A stretch of 64,000 nucleotides of DNA from JAPOXK01 sp965220315 (GTDB lineage Bacteria > Chloroflexota > Dehalococcoidia > Bin125): NCBI GenBank assembly GCA_965220315.1, contig CBDCPP010000001.1, positions 434,001 to 498,000 on the forward strand. Direction: 5' to 3'. Below, one piece after another: positions 42,076 through 50,079 of the stretch. Under the pieces are notes generated by a model, which was not told the DNA's origin, ran no database searches, and was given only the letters and a program-made list of their open reading frames with translations. The stretch's first letter is position 1. Every line of letters begins with the position of its first letter. The position numbers and the translations under genes were made by a program.

Positions 42076-43434
42076 TTAGGAACTCCTTGTGTGCTTCGGG
42101 GAGATGCTAGCGGGAGCTGCCCGCGTGGTGGGGGAAGTGGTGTCTGTCGCGGGCTCGACCTCGGGATGGGGTGCGTTGTTCAAGACGACGCCGAGGATTG
42201 GCTTATCGGTTGCGCGCAAGGTTCGGCCGGCGGCGCGGAGTTCTTCGGTACGGGTGCGGGTGGCGTCGACGACGAGGAGGATTGCGTCGCAGGCGCTGGC
42301 GAGGATGGCGGCGGTGCTGCTCTCGACGAGGGCGGGAGCGTCGAGGATGGTGAGTTCGGCGGTGTGGGGCAGCTCGGCAAGGAGGGTAGTGAAGCGGGGG
42401 CTGGCGAGCAGCTTGGTGGGGTGAGGCGGGAGCACGCCGCTGGTGATGACGCGAAGGGATCTGCTGGGGATCTCCTGTGCGGGTGGGACGAGGTTCGAGA
42501 AGCGAGCGTCGGTGAGGCCGTGCTGATTGGGGAGTTGGAGGAGTCGATGGACGCTGGGCTGGTGGAGATTCGCGTCGATCAAGAGGAGCTGCCGCCCAGT
42601 TTCGGCGAAGGCGAGCGCGAGATTGACGGTGATCGAGCTGGCGCTGGCTTGGGCGTTGACGCCGACGACGAGGATGGCGCGGAGGCTCTCGGCGGTGTGG
42701 AGTCGCTCGATCGTGGTTTGGAGATCGCGGAGGGCGGCGGCCTCTGGGGAGTGGGGATGGCTGAGGAGAGTGAGAGTGTCTTGGTTGTGGGGGTTGGGAA
42801 TGGAGCCGAGTGTGGGGAGACTGGCTAGCCACTGGACATCGGTGGGGAGTTGGAGGGAGCGTTCACGGAGAGCGAGGGCGCCGGTGCCAATTAGGCCGAT
42901 TGCGAGAGCGGCGGCGACGGCGCTGGCGGTGTAGAGCGGGGCGTTGTTGGAGAGAGGCTCGCTGGGGACGAAGACTTGGCCGATCTGGGTGGGGGTGGGA
43001 GCGTCCAATGAAAGTGGCGCGCTGCGGATGATGGCGTTGCCGATTCGGATGGCGAGGAGTTGAGCGAGGGCAGGGGTAGGTGCGTCCGTTTCGATTGTGA
43101 TGAGCGTACCGTCGGTGCGGGTGTGGATGTTGTGGCGGATGGCGTCGACAGTGGCATCGAGACGGAGTTCACGGATGGTCGTAGTAAGGAGGGCTTCGCT
43201 GCGGGCGAGTTGGGTGTAGTCCTCGGGCGTGACGGGGCTGTTGGAGGGAACAATGAACTCGCTGCGCGCGCGATAGACATCGTCTTGGGAGGTGACGACG
43301 GCGTAGGTCAGGAGACCGGCGATGGCGGCGAGGGTGAAGGGGACCCACCAGAAGTAGGTGGTGGACCGGTGCGAGTCCGTGCGCGGATACGCGAGCTTGC
43401 TGGGTGGGGAGTGGACGGGGGAGCGTTCGGCCAT
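42076..43434 (-). CDS. Wzz/BY-kinase-like polysaccharide co-polymerase with a degenerate P-loop
   Basis: The 452-residue protein has two membrane helices (WVPFTLAAIAGLLTYAVVT near residue 30 and YTASAVAAALAIGLIGTGAL near 175) around an extracytoplasmic Wzz-like domain. A C-terminal cytoplasmic CpsD/Wzc-type ATPase domain follows. The Walker A' motif LLLIDANLHQPSVHRLL and the Walker B-like LTILDAPALVES are present. However, the P-loop reads VVGVNAQASASSITVNLA, lacking the G-x-G-K-S/T lysine. There is no C-terminal Tyr cluster. It probably regulates exopolysaccharide chain length without kinase activity. It is isolated from other polysaccharide genes and stands 4 bp upstream of the luciferase-like pair. 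Confidence 0.75.
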   Translation of the reverse strand: MAERSPVHSPPSKLAYPRTDSHRSTTYFWWVPFTLAAIAGLLTYAVVTSQDDVYRARSEFIVPSNSPVTPEDYTQLARSEALLTTTIRELRLDATVDAIRHNIHTRTDGTLITIETDAPTPALAQLLAIRIGNAIIRSAPLSLDAPTPTQIGQVFVPSEPLSNNAPLYTASAVAAALAIGLIGTGALALRERSLQLPTDVQWLASLPTLGSIPNPHNQDTLTLLSHPHSPEAAALRDLQTTIERLHTAESLRAILVVGVNAQASASSITVNLALAFAETGRQLLLIDANLHQPSVHRLLQLPNQHGLTDARFSNLVPPAQEIPSRSLRVITSGVLPPHPTKLLASPRFTTLLAELPHTAELTILDAPALVESSTAAILASACDAILLVVDATRTRTEELRAAGRTLRATDKPILGVVLNNAPHPEVEPATDTTSPTTRAAPASISPKHTRSS

Positions 43435-43478
43435 TGTCTGGAGTGTAGTGGGCCTGGCCGATCGGATCGGAGTCGACT

Positions 43479-44204
43479 TCAGAGAGTGAGCCGGGGGCCG
43501 TTGTGGTGTAGCCAGCGACGGCAGGCGCGGTGCCGAGGGAAGCGCTGGTCCAGAGCGCGCCAGAAACGACGGGAGTGGTTGTCGATGGTGAGATGGACGA
43601 GTTCGTGGGCGACGACGGCGTCGAGGACGGGGGGTGGGGCCATGACGAGGCGCCAGTTGAAGCTGAGAGAACCTTTGTGGGAACAGCTGGCCCAGCGCGT
43701 TTGCTGGTCGCGGATGGTGATACGGGCGACAGGGGGTTCGGCCGGGTCGTGGAGGGCGTGGACGCGGTCGCTGATGAGGCGCCGGGCGAGATTACGGTAC
43801 CAGCGCTCGAGTTGGACGCGGATGGCGGTTGGATCGTGCGGGTGAGGGGTGGAGACGAGGAAGGTATCGCCGGTGCGGACGACGCGGGGGGTGGGGCTGG
43901 GGTTGAGGGCAAGGGTGTACCAATGGCCGCAGAGAGGGAGTTGGGTGCCGGTCTGCAGGGGCGAGGGTGTGCGGGCGGCGCGGTGGAGCTCGTCGGCATG
44001 CTTATTGAGCCAGCGCGCTTCCTTACGGAGAAGCGTGGCAGCGGTGGTGATTGGAACTCCCGAGGGAAGAACGATTTCGAGGCCGCGGCGGGGGTGGATC
44101 TGGATGGAGGAACGGCGGGCACGAGTGGAGTGTCGGATGGTGTAGGGGACGTGTTGGCCGCCGACGAGGATGGGAATAGGCAAGGATGGGGTGTCGGTGG
44201 GCAT
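43479..44204 (-). CDS. YgjP/SprT-like zinc metallopeptidase (WLM, DUF45)
   Basis: The 241-residue protein fits the YgjP family: RHSTRARRSSIQIHPRRGLE at the N-terminus (typical R-x-S-x-R-R-x-S-x-x-I), RIRDQQTRWASCSHKGSLSF as the conserved central strand (here RITIRDQQTRWASCS), and the zinc motif VVAHELVHLTIDNHSRRFW, with H200-E201-x-x-H204 followed by H210. These are soluble putative metallopeptidases of unknown substrate, often encoded near restriction or defence genes. The ATG at 44204 lies next to the toxin-antitoxin island that begins at about 44230 on the other strand. Confidence 0.85.
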   Translation of the reverse strand: MPTDTPSLPIPILVGGQHVPYTIRHSTRARRSSIQIHPRRGLEIVLPSGVPITTAATLLRKEARWLNKHADELHRAARTPSPLQTGTQLPLCGHWYTLALNPSPTPRVVRTGDTFLVSTPHPHDPTAIRVQLERWYRNLARRLISDRVHALHDPAEPPVARITIRDQQTRWASCSHKGSLSFNWRLVMAPPPVLDAVVAHELVHLTIDNHSRRFWRALDQRFPRHRACRRWLHHNGPRLTL

Positions 44205-44250
44205 GAAACCAGGGTAAGCCAGCGTCAGCTAAGTTGCGCCGGCGTCTAGG

Positions 44251-44299
44251 CACTTTGTGAAAGAGAACATTCACAAAGTGAGTGATGTTGTGATATAGT
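44251..44299 (+). promoter_or_regulatory. Promoter and perfect inverted-repeat operator of the higBA-like module
   Basis: CACTTTGTGAA (44251-44261) and TTCACAAAGTG (44270-44280) are perfect 11-bp inverted repeats with an 8-nt spacer. The right arm's TTCACA (44270-44275) sits 18 bp before TATAGT (44294-44299), a plausible -35/-10 pair. So the dyad covers the -35 element, as expected for autorepression by the antitoxin's HTH domain. Confidence 0.7.
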
Positions 44300-44336
44300 T
44301 ACTCTTGAAATACCTGGAGAGATAGTCAGACGACCG

Positions 44337-44633
44337 ATGGACTTGGAGTTCGCCGACGACGAGCTACTTGAGCTCTATACGGATCCGACTTTCACTGCTG
44401 GGCTGGGGGTGGCACTGGTAAAGGCGTTCCGTAAGCGGATGCAGCAGATCAGCGCAGCTCCGGACGAACGAACGTTTTACGGGTTGAAGTCGATGCACTT
44501 CGAGAAACTCAAGGGGGAGCGATCAGGCGAATGCTCGATGAAACTCAACGACCAATACAGACTGATCATAAAATTTGTCACGGCAGAACGAGGTAAGCGG
44601 GTTCGCGTTATCGAAATTACCGATTACCACTAG
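44337..44633 (+). CDS. higB: HigB-type toxin (RelE superfamily mRNA interferase)
   Basis: The 98-residue protein has the HigB layout: a helical start (FADDELLELYTDPTFTAG), KAFRKRMQQI and the core GLKSMHFEKLKGERSGECSM, followed by LNDQYRLIIKFV and VIEITDYH. This matches HigB toxins, which cut mRNA at the ribosome. The toxin gene comes first, the order normal for higBA and reversed relative to relBE. A weak GGAG site lies about 20 nt before the ATG. The antitoxin gene begins 12 bp downstream. The base composition here is clearly less G+C-rich than the neighbouring genes, suggesting horizontal transfer. Confidence 0.9.
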   Translation: MDLEFADDELLELYTDPTFTAGLGVALVKAFRKRMQQISAAPDERTFYGLKSMHFEKLKGERSGECSMKLNDQYRLIIKFVTAERGKRVRVIEITDYH

Positions 44634-44645
44634 GGATACATAACG

Positions 44646-45791
44646 ATGGAAAGCGATTCTTCGGCAGAAGTTTTTCCCCCGGGTGAGACGATTAGAGACG
44701 AGCTAGGGGAGCGCCGTTGGACTCAGGCTGACCTTGCGGAGATCCTCGGCCGACCGGTTAAAGTCGTAAACGAGATCATTACCGGCAAAGTTGGGATTAC
44801 TCCAGGAACCGCAAAGGGCCTTTCTGCTGCATTCGAAGGGACGAGTGCCCAGTTCTGGCTCAACCTTGATGCATCCTATCAGTTGTCGCTCGCGCACCGG
44901 AAAGATGATGCAGTAGCGCAACGTGCGCGTGTGTACGCCAAGGTGCCCGTGCGGGAAATGATCCGGCGGAATTGGATTGAGCCTGCGACGGATCCGAATG
45001 TTCTTGCTGAGCGTGTTACGCGGTTTCTTGATATTGCTACGCTGGATGAGGACGCAAGTCCGTGGCCTCACGCTGCGCGGCGATCTACATCCTACGAGAG
45101 CATAAATCCCGCAACGATCGCTTGGGTGATGAGGGTTCGCCACATCGGAATGAGAATCCCGTCACCGCGATCTTCTCTTGGCGATGCCTGGCAGATAATT
45201 GAGGTCCTCCGTAATTTCATCGAAAGTCCAGCTGAAGTTCGAAATATTCCGCACGTCTTAGATGATGTCGGCATCCGTTTCGTCGTTGTGGAGCAACTTC
45301 CGAAAACTCGAATTGATGGCGCTTGTCTGTGGCTCGACAAAACTGATCCGGTCATTGCGTTGTCGCTTCGGTACGATCGGATCGATTACTTCTGGCACAC
45401 GTTGATGCATGAGCTTGGACATGTTGCCAAAAGAGATGGGATGCATGACGAGAATGTGCCATTGGATATTGATTTAGTCGGAAAAAATAGAGCAATTGAA
45501 AAGAGGCCAAAGTTTGAAGTGGACGCGGATCTGTTCGCGACACGGGCACTTATTCATCCTGAAGATATGGATGAATTTATTGAAAGAACGGGACCACTTT
45601 ACTCCAAGAAAAGGATTATCGGCTTCGCGAATCGAATACATGTGCACCCAGGCATCGTTGTCGGGCAACTGCAATTCCGAGGAGAAATTTCCTATGCACA
45701 TAGCCGTGACCTCCTCGTTCGGATAAGGGATACGGTTACGCAGTCAGCTATTACTGATGGGTGGGGACAGCAACTCCCTGCAACGAACTAA
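44646..45791 (+). CDS. higA: HigA-type antitoxin fused to an ImmA/IrrE-type metallopeptidase
   Basis: The 381-residue protein joins an N-terminal XRE/HigA helix-turn-helix (residues ~10-75, with WTQADLAEILGRPVKVVNEI) to a C-terminal ImmA/IrrE zinc-peptidase domain. The zinc motif HTLMHELGHVAKRDG has H255-E256-x-x-H259. HigA binds the operator and neutralises HigB. The fused peptidase could destroy the antitoxin or another repressor on a signal, as ImmA does with ImmR. It is more than three times as long as a minimal HigA. It lies 12 bp after higB and 12 bp before the third gene. The G+C content is low like its neighbours. Confidence 0.88.
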   Translation: MESDSSAEVFPPGETIRDELGERRWTQADLAEILGRPVKVVNEIITGKVGITPGTAKGLSAAFEGTSAQFWLNLDASYQLSLAHRKDDAVAQRARVYAKVPVREMIRRNWIEPATDPNVLAERVTRFLDIATLDEDASPWPHAARRSTSYESINPATIAWVMRVRHIGMRIPSPRSSLGDAWQIIEVLRNFIESPAEVRNIPHVLDDVGIRFVVVEQLPKTRIDGACLWLDKTDPVIALSLRYDRIDYFWHTLMHELGHVAKRDGMHDENVPLDIDLVGKNRAIEKRPKFEVDADLFATRALIHPEDMDEFIERTGPLYSKKRIIGFANRIHVHPGIVVGQLQFRGEISYAHSRDLLVRIRDTVTQSAITDGWGQQLPATN

Positions 45792-45803
45792 CAGGGGAAC
45801 CCG

Positions 45804-46274
45804 ATGCGAATTACATACTCCGAGCAGATGCAGCGGATCGCTAATAAATACTTTGCAGCTGGTGGCCGCAAAGAAGCAACCGCACGTGAGATCGCAGCTT
45901 GGGCAATAGATCAGAGTTTATGGAAGCCGCAACAAAAATATGTGATCGATCGGTGCGCCCAAGATATCGCAGACGCTATGCGTGTTGAGCACTTCACGGA
46001 TCCCCAAGGTCGATCGATACGTGCCAAACATGCGGCAAGAATTCGTCGCCAAGGAAAACAGCTACATCTGTGGTCTGATATTCGGACAGCCGATGACGTG
46101 TATATGCGCGTTGCATTCCAGCAGAGACGGCAGCATATTGTTGGTGAATGTGGACAATTAAAGAGCGATGTCGATAGTTATAATCAGAACCGTGAACCAG
46201 AAAAGCCGTTCCAGCTGAACCTTGATTTTACGAATGATGTGATTGAATTGGAGTTAGCTAACAAAGCCGCTTAG
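45804..46274 (+). CDS. Unrecognised third gene of the toxin-antitoxin island
   Basis: The 156-residue protein is soluble, basic in its first half (RIANKYFAAGGRKEATAREI and AARIRRQGKQLHLWSDI) and acidic at the end. The N-terminal ~60 residues look like a helical winged-helix-type module (TAREIAAWAIDQSLWKPQQK). Residues around QLKSDVDSYNQNREPEKPF could be a coiled-coil or partner-binding segment. I know no family name. It follows the higA-peptidase gene by 12 bp with an AGGGGA ribosome site and shares its composition, so it belongs to the module. Its role could be as substrate, regulator or effector of the peptidase. Confidence 0.75.
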   Translation: MRITYSEQMQRIANKYFAAGGRKEATAREIAAWAIDQSLWKPQQKYVIDRCAQDIADAMRVEHFTDPQGRSIRAKHAARIRRQGKQLHLWSDIRTADDVYMRVAFQQRRQHIVGECGQLKSDVDSYNQNREPEKPFQLNLDFTNDVIELELANKAA

Positions 46275-46298
46275 CGTTTGTATCGTATCGGCCTGAGG

Positions 46299-47468
46299 TT
46301 AGTAAGAGCGGGGCATGCCGAGGATGTGCTGGCCGATGTAGTTGAGGATCATCTCTTGGGAGACGGGAGCGAGGCGGAAGAGCCGGACATCACGGAGGAG
46401 GCGTTCGAGGTCGGAGTCGACGGCGTAGCCGTAGCCGCCCATAGTTTGGATGGCGCGGTCGCAGGCGGTGAAGGCGGTTTCGGCGGCGAGATACTTGGCC
46501 ATGTTGGCTTCAGCGCCGGCGTTTTGATCGCTGTCGTAGAGCGAGGCGGCTTTGTAGTTGAGCAGGCGCGCCGCTTCGAGGTTGATCTTGATCTCGGCGA
46601 GGGGGAATTGGATGCCCTGGTTGGCGCCGATGGGGCGGTTGAAGACGACGCGGTCGCGAGCGTAGTCGGTGGCAAGGCGGAGGGCGATGTCGCCGGTGGC
46701 GAGACAGCCGGCGGCGGTGACGATGCGTTCGGAGTTGAGGGTATCAAGGATGTATCCCCAACCTTTGCCTTCCTCGCCGACGAGCCCATCAATGGGGACG
46801 CGGACGTCGTCGAAGAAGACTTGGCAGGAATTGATGCAGCGCGTGCCGAGCTTCTCCATGGATTGGTAGGTGAGGCCTTCGGACGGGAGATCGGCGACGA
46901 GCAGGCTGAGGCCGAAGCTCTTTTTGGGAGTGTCCTGGAACGAGGTTGTGCGGGTGACGACGAGGCAGTGCTGCGCTTTGTCGATGCCGGTGATCCAGAC
47001 TTTCTGCCCGTTGACGCGGTAGCTGTCGCCGTCGCGGGCGGCGGCGGTTTCGATCTCGAGGGTGTTGCTGCCGGCGTTGGGCTCGGTGAGGGCCATGCAG
47101 AAGTCAAGTTCGCCGGCGGCCATGGGGGGCAGGTACTTTTGTTTTTGCTCTTCACTGCCGTGGCGCTTGATGGTCTCGGCGCCGAAGACGGGGGTGACCA
47201 TGAAGAGCATGGAGAGGGTGGAGCCGCCGCCCGCACGGCAGGCTTCCTCTGCGACGAGGCCGAGTTCGAGGGCGCCTTGACCGGCGCCGCCGTACTTTTC
47301 TGGGATGGCGACCCCGATCCAGCCGCCTTGGCCGATGGCGCGCCAGAGTTCGGTAGGAAACTCATGGGCGCGGTCTTTATCCCGCCAATATTCGAGGCCG
47401 AAGTCCTTGACGGTGTCGCGGACGCCCTGCTGGATAAGACGCTGCTGTTCGGTGAATGCAAAATCCAT
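46299..47468 (-). CDS. Acyl-CoA dehydrogenase
   Basis: The 389-residue flavoprotein oxidises acyl-CoA to enoyl-CoA. It has FAFTEQQRLIQQGVRDTV at the N-terminus, DFCMALTEPNAGSNTLEIET (FAD/substrate loop), RVNGQKVWITG and IQTMGGYGYAVDSDLERLL at the C-terminus. The usual C-terminal YEGT catalytic Glu region reads RLAPVSQEMILNYI, as in a known short-branched subfamily. ATG 47468 is the natural start; 47582 would add 38 unlike residues. It is divergent from an enoyl-CoA hydratase gene with ~150 bp between, so the two steps of beta-oxidation are linked. Confidence 0.92.
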   Translation of the reverse strand: MDFAFTEQQRLIQQGVRDTVKDFGLEYWRDKDRAHEFPTELWRAIGQGGWIGVAIPEKYGGAGQGALELGLVAEEACRAGGGSTLSMLFMVTPVFGAETIKRHGSEEQKQKYLPPMAAGELDFCMALTEPNAGSNTLEIETAAARDGDSYRVNGQKVWITGIDKAQHCLVVTRTTSFQDTPKKSFGLSLLVADLPSEGLTYQSMEKLGTRCINSCQVFFDDVRVPIDGLVGEEGKGWGYILDTLNSERIVTAAGCLATGDIALRLATDYARDRVVFNRPIGANQGIQFPLAEIKINLEAARLLNYKAASLYDSDQNAGAEANMAKYLAAETAFTACDRAIQTMGGYGYAVDSDLERLLRDVRLFRLAPVSQEMILNYIGQHILGMPRSY

Positions 47469-47515
47469 GGTGCTGTTCTTTCTTTGTCGATCGCTGGGCG
47501 ATTCTACGCTGTGGC

Positions 47516-47544
47516 TTGGCACTGGGGTAGAGAGGCGATAGGTT
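47516..47544 (+). promoter_or_regulatory. Putative promoter of the enoyl-CoA hydratase gene
   Basis: TTGGCA (47516-47521) is separated by 17 bp from TAGGTT (47539-47544). The transcript would begin about 70 nt before the ATG at 47621. The -10 element is only a moderate match. Confidence 0.4.
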
Positions 47545-47620
47545 GCGGCGTGCGCCGCTTCGGCTGTTGGTAGATGGGACAAGGATTTCGATAGAGGGCG
47601 GCGCGGGCCCGGGGGAAGCG

Positions 47621-48409
47621 ATGGTATCGAAACGGTTCCATGTCGAGCGGCCGGAGGCGGGAGTGATCACGATCACGATCGATCGGGCTGATCGGATCAA
47701 TTCGTTCGACGCGGCGATGGTGCAGGAGATGACGGAGACGGTGGCGGCGGTGGAGGAGGAGGGTTCGGCTCGGGTGGTGATTGTGCGGTCGGCGTTGCCG
47801 AAGGTATGGGTGGCGGGGGCCGATATCACGGTGCTGCGAGAGATGACGGTGGAGGAAGGGGCGCCGTTTGTGTATGCGGGACAGGCGATGCTGCGCGGGA
47901 TCGAGCGGAGCCGCAAGGTGTACATCGCGGCGGTCGGTGGGGCGGCCTTGGGGGGTGGGACGGAGATGGCGCTGGCATGTGATCTGCGGGTGGCGTCAAG
48001 AGCGGCGTCGTTTGGGCAACCGGAGGTATTGCTGGGCGTGATTCCGGGGTGGGGAGGGACGCAACGGTTGCCGCGGTTGCTGGGGGAGTCGCGGGCGAAG
48101 GAATTGCTGCTGACGGGGCGCAGGATCAGTGCGGAGGAGGCGCATGAGATAGGGTTGGTGAATCGGTTGTGCGAACCGGAGGAACTGGACGAGGCGGCAC
48201 TGGGGCTGGCACGAGAGGTGCTGGCGAATGGCCCGGCGGCGGTGGAGCGGACGAAGCGGGCCGTGACGGAAGGGATACGGGCGCCGCTGGATCAGGGGCT
48301 TGTGATCGAGGCGGAGATATTCGTGGGGAATCTGGCGTCACCGGAGCGAACGGAAGGGGTGCGCGCGTTCGTGGAGAAGCGCAAGCCGCAGTGGGGTTCT
48401 GGAGAGTAA
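47621..48409 (+). CDS. Enoyl-CoA hydratase/isomerase (crotonase family)
   Basis: The 262-residue crotonase has the oxyanion-hole strands in VAGADITVLREM and AAVGGAALGGGTEMALACD. Both catalytic glutamates are there (GGGTEMA and GQPEVLLG), then GVIPGWGGTQRLPRLLG. This is the full hydratase pattern, unlike the degenerate crotonase at 62873. ATG 47621 follows GGGGGAAG; 47543 is an alternative in-frame start without a good site. It is divergent from the acyl-CoA dehydrogenase and is followed after 11 bp by an NTF2-like gene, likely in the same transcript. Confidence 0.92.
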   Translation: MVSKRFHVERPEAGVITITIDRADRINSFDAAMVQEMTETVAAVEEEGSARVVIVRSALPKVWVAGADITVLREMTVEEGAPFVYAGQAMLRGIERSRKVYIAAVGGAALGGGTEMALACDLRVASRAASFGQPEVLLGVIPGWGGTQRLPRLLGESRAKELLLTGRRISAEEAHEIGLVNRLCEPEELDEAALGLAREVLANGPAAVERTKRAVTEGIRAPLDQGLVIEAEIFVGNLASPERTEGVRAFVEKRKPQWGSGE

Positions 48410-48420
48410 GGGAGAGGGCT

Positions 48421-48876
48421 ATGCCGACTGCTGGGCAGGCTGGTGGATTGTCGGACCGAGACGCGATTCTGAACCTGATGGAGCGCTACTGCTGGACCGT
48501 GGACCGGAGGGATTTCGCGGCATGGTTGGAGTGCTTCACGGAAGATGGGACGTTTGATGTGCGGGGACAGCGGCCGTCGGGTCGGGCGGCGCTGGGGGCG
48601 TTCATCGAGAAGGAAGTGGGAGAGGCGTTCAGCTACATCCGGCATCTGATCCACAATCCGTCGGTGGAGCTGGTGAGCGAGGGGGAGGCACGAGGGCGGA
48701 GCTATTTCGAGCTGCGGGGAACAACGCGCCGGGGGAGTGATTTCGAGGCGCTAGGGTCGTACGAGGACATGATTGTGAAGACGGAGGCGGGGTGGCGGTT
48801 CCGAGAGCGGAAGGCGCGGTTCGACTACTTTGTGCCGAGAGGCGAGTCACTGAACGCGGGTGGGGATCAAGGGTAA
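48421..48876 (+). CDS. NTF2-like/SnoaL-type domain protein
   Basis: The 151-residue protein has the cone-shaped NTF2-like pattern: a start with AILNLMERYCWTVDRRDFAA, WLECFTEDGTFDV, then YIRHLIHNPSVELVSEGEA and SYEDMIVKTEAGWRFRER. Proteins of this type act as hydratases, isomerases or cyclases on small ligands, often near ring-hydroxylating or crotonase enzymes. It begins 11 bp after the enoyl-CoA hydratase stop. ATG 48421 follows a GGGAGAGG-type site. The ligand is unknown. A 97-bp interval separates it from the convergent luciferase-like gene. Confidence 0.82.
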   Translation: MPTAGQAGGLSDRDAILNLMERYCWTVDRRDFAAWLECFTEDGTFDVRGQRPSGRAALGAFIEKEVGEAFSYIRHLIHNPSVELVSEGEARGRSYFELRGTTRRGSDFEALGSYEDMIVKTEAGWRFRERKARFDYFVPRGESLNAGGDQG

Positions 48877-48973
48877 GCGGCTTCTCGTATCGAGGGCGCG
48901 CGGTTCGCTACGGTCTCCGAATTCTGGGACGGTTTTGGTCTGCGCTGTTTTGCGTGCCTTGGAGAGGGTTTGC

Positions 48974-50020
48974 TTAGAGGTGTGGGATGACTTCGCGCAT
49001 GAAGAGGCGCATGGTGTCGGTGACGCGGGTGTGGGGGATGAGGCCGCCGGCGTTGAACCAGCACATGATCTGACCGGTGCCGTAGTCCTCCTGAGCGCGT
49101 TGGAGGCCGGCGAGGACTTGGTCGGGATCGCCGGCGATGCACATGGTGTCGAGAACCTCGGGATAGGTGATGGTGTTGAGTCTTTGGCCGAGGGGGGGGA
49201 TTTGTGTGGGATCCGTGCCGTGGTGCATGTAACCGGCGAGCATGGTCTGGGCGATGATGCGGATGTAGCGCATCATGCTGTCTTCCATTTGATCGAGCGC
49301 AGTCTGGCCGGTTTCGTGGACGAAGATTGGGAAGAGAACGGCGATGTCGTCTGGAGTGGCAGGTTTGCCGATCGATTCGCGGATACGGCGGTAGGTGTGG
49401 CAGCGCTCGATAAGGTCGGTGCGGCTGTTGGTGATGGGGGTGATCATGATGGGGATGGCGAGTTGGGCGGCGCGCTCGAGAGACTCGGGACTATTGGCGG
49501 CGATGCGGAGTCTGGGATGGGGGCGCTGGAGGGGTTTGGGAGTGACGTTGACCTCTTGGTAGTTGAAGTGCTGGCCGTGGAAGGTGAGGGGTGGGTCGTT
49601 CCAGGCGCCGAGGAGGACCTCTAGGGCTTCGGTGAAGCGCTGGTCGCGGTCTTCGACGGGGATGCCGAAGCCGTAGTAGTGAGCGGGGCGGCCGCCGCGG
49701 CCGATGCCGTATTCGAGGCGGCCGTTGGAGAGGATATCGAGGGTGGCGGCGTCCTCGGCGGCGCGGAGAGGATCATGAAGAGGAAGGAGAATGACGCCGG
49801 TGCCTATGCGGATGCGTTGAGTCTGGGCAGCGACGGCGGCGCCGATGACGATGGGAGAGGGCATGACGGAGTACTCGGGTTGGAAGTGCATTTCGGCGAG
49901 CCAGGCGACGTCGAAGCCGAGTTGGTCGCCGAGGACGATCTGGGCGATCGTTTCGTCGTACCGAGTCTTTGTGTCCTGCTCGGGCCAGGAGGGGAGTTGG
50001 TAGAAGAGTCCGTACTCCAT
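48974..50020 (-). CDS. Luciferase-like monooxygenase family oxidoreductase (alkanal-monooxygenase-like subtype)
   Basis: The 348-residue LLM-class protein is nearest to the flavin-using luciferase-like branch. It has MEYGLFYQLPSWPEQDTKTR, GFDVAWLAEMHFQPEYSVMP, IRIGTGVILLPLHDPLRAAE and LSNGRLEYGIGRGGRPAHYY. E-x-H-F in place of the N/S-D-H signature is typical of this subtype. A start GTG at 50023 is three bases upstream of ATG 50020. It is divergent from a FAD-dependent oxidoreductase gene with a 59-bp gap. The substrate is unknown. Confidence 0.87.
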   Translation of the reverse strand: MEYGLFYQLPSWPEQDTKTRYDETIAQIVLGDQLGFDVAWLAEMHFQPEYSVMPSPIVIGAAVAAQTQRIRIGTGVILLPLHDPLRAAEDAATLDILSNGRLEYGIGRGGRPAHYYGFGIPVEDRDQRFTEALEVLLGAWNDPPLTFHGQHFNYQEVNVTPKPLQRPHPRLRIAANSPESLERAAQLAIPIMITPITNSRTDLIERCHTYRRIRESIGKPATPDDIAVLFPIFVHETGQTALDQMEDSMMRYIRIIAQTMLAGYMHHGTDPTQIPPLGQRLNTITYPEVLDTMCIAGDPDQVLAGLQRAQEDYGTGQIMCWFNAGGLIPHTRVTDTMRLFMREVIPHL

Positions 50021-50079
50021 CACTGGAAGGGTAGGCGAGCCGGTAGTATCCCGCTAGGAGGCGGGCTGGGAGGGCTGTC

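Noticed and set aside
44337..44633. RelE of a relBE pair
   Set aside because: Toxin comes before an XRE-type antitoxin and the core matches HigB, so higBA is favoured.
46278..47573. A 431-residue + strand reading frame opposite the acyl-CoA dehydrogenase
   Set aside because: It is a G+C-driven shadow of a well-conserved gene: the peptide is Gly/Glu/Val-rich without any motif. The same holds for long frames at 36987, 35971, 33555, 31402, 27411, 29038 and 24691.
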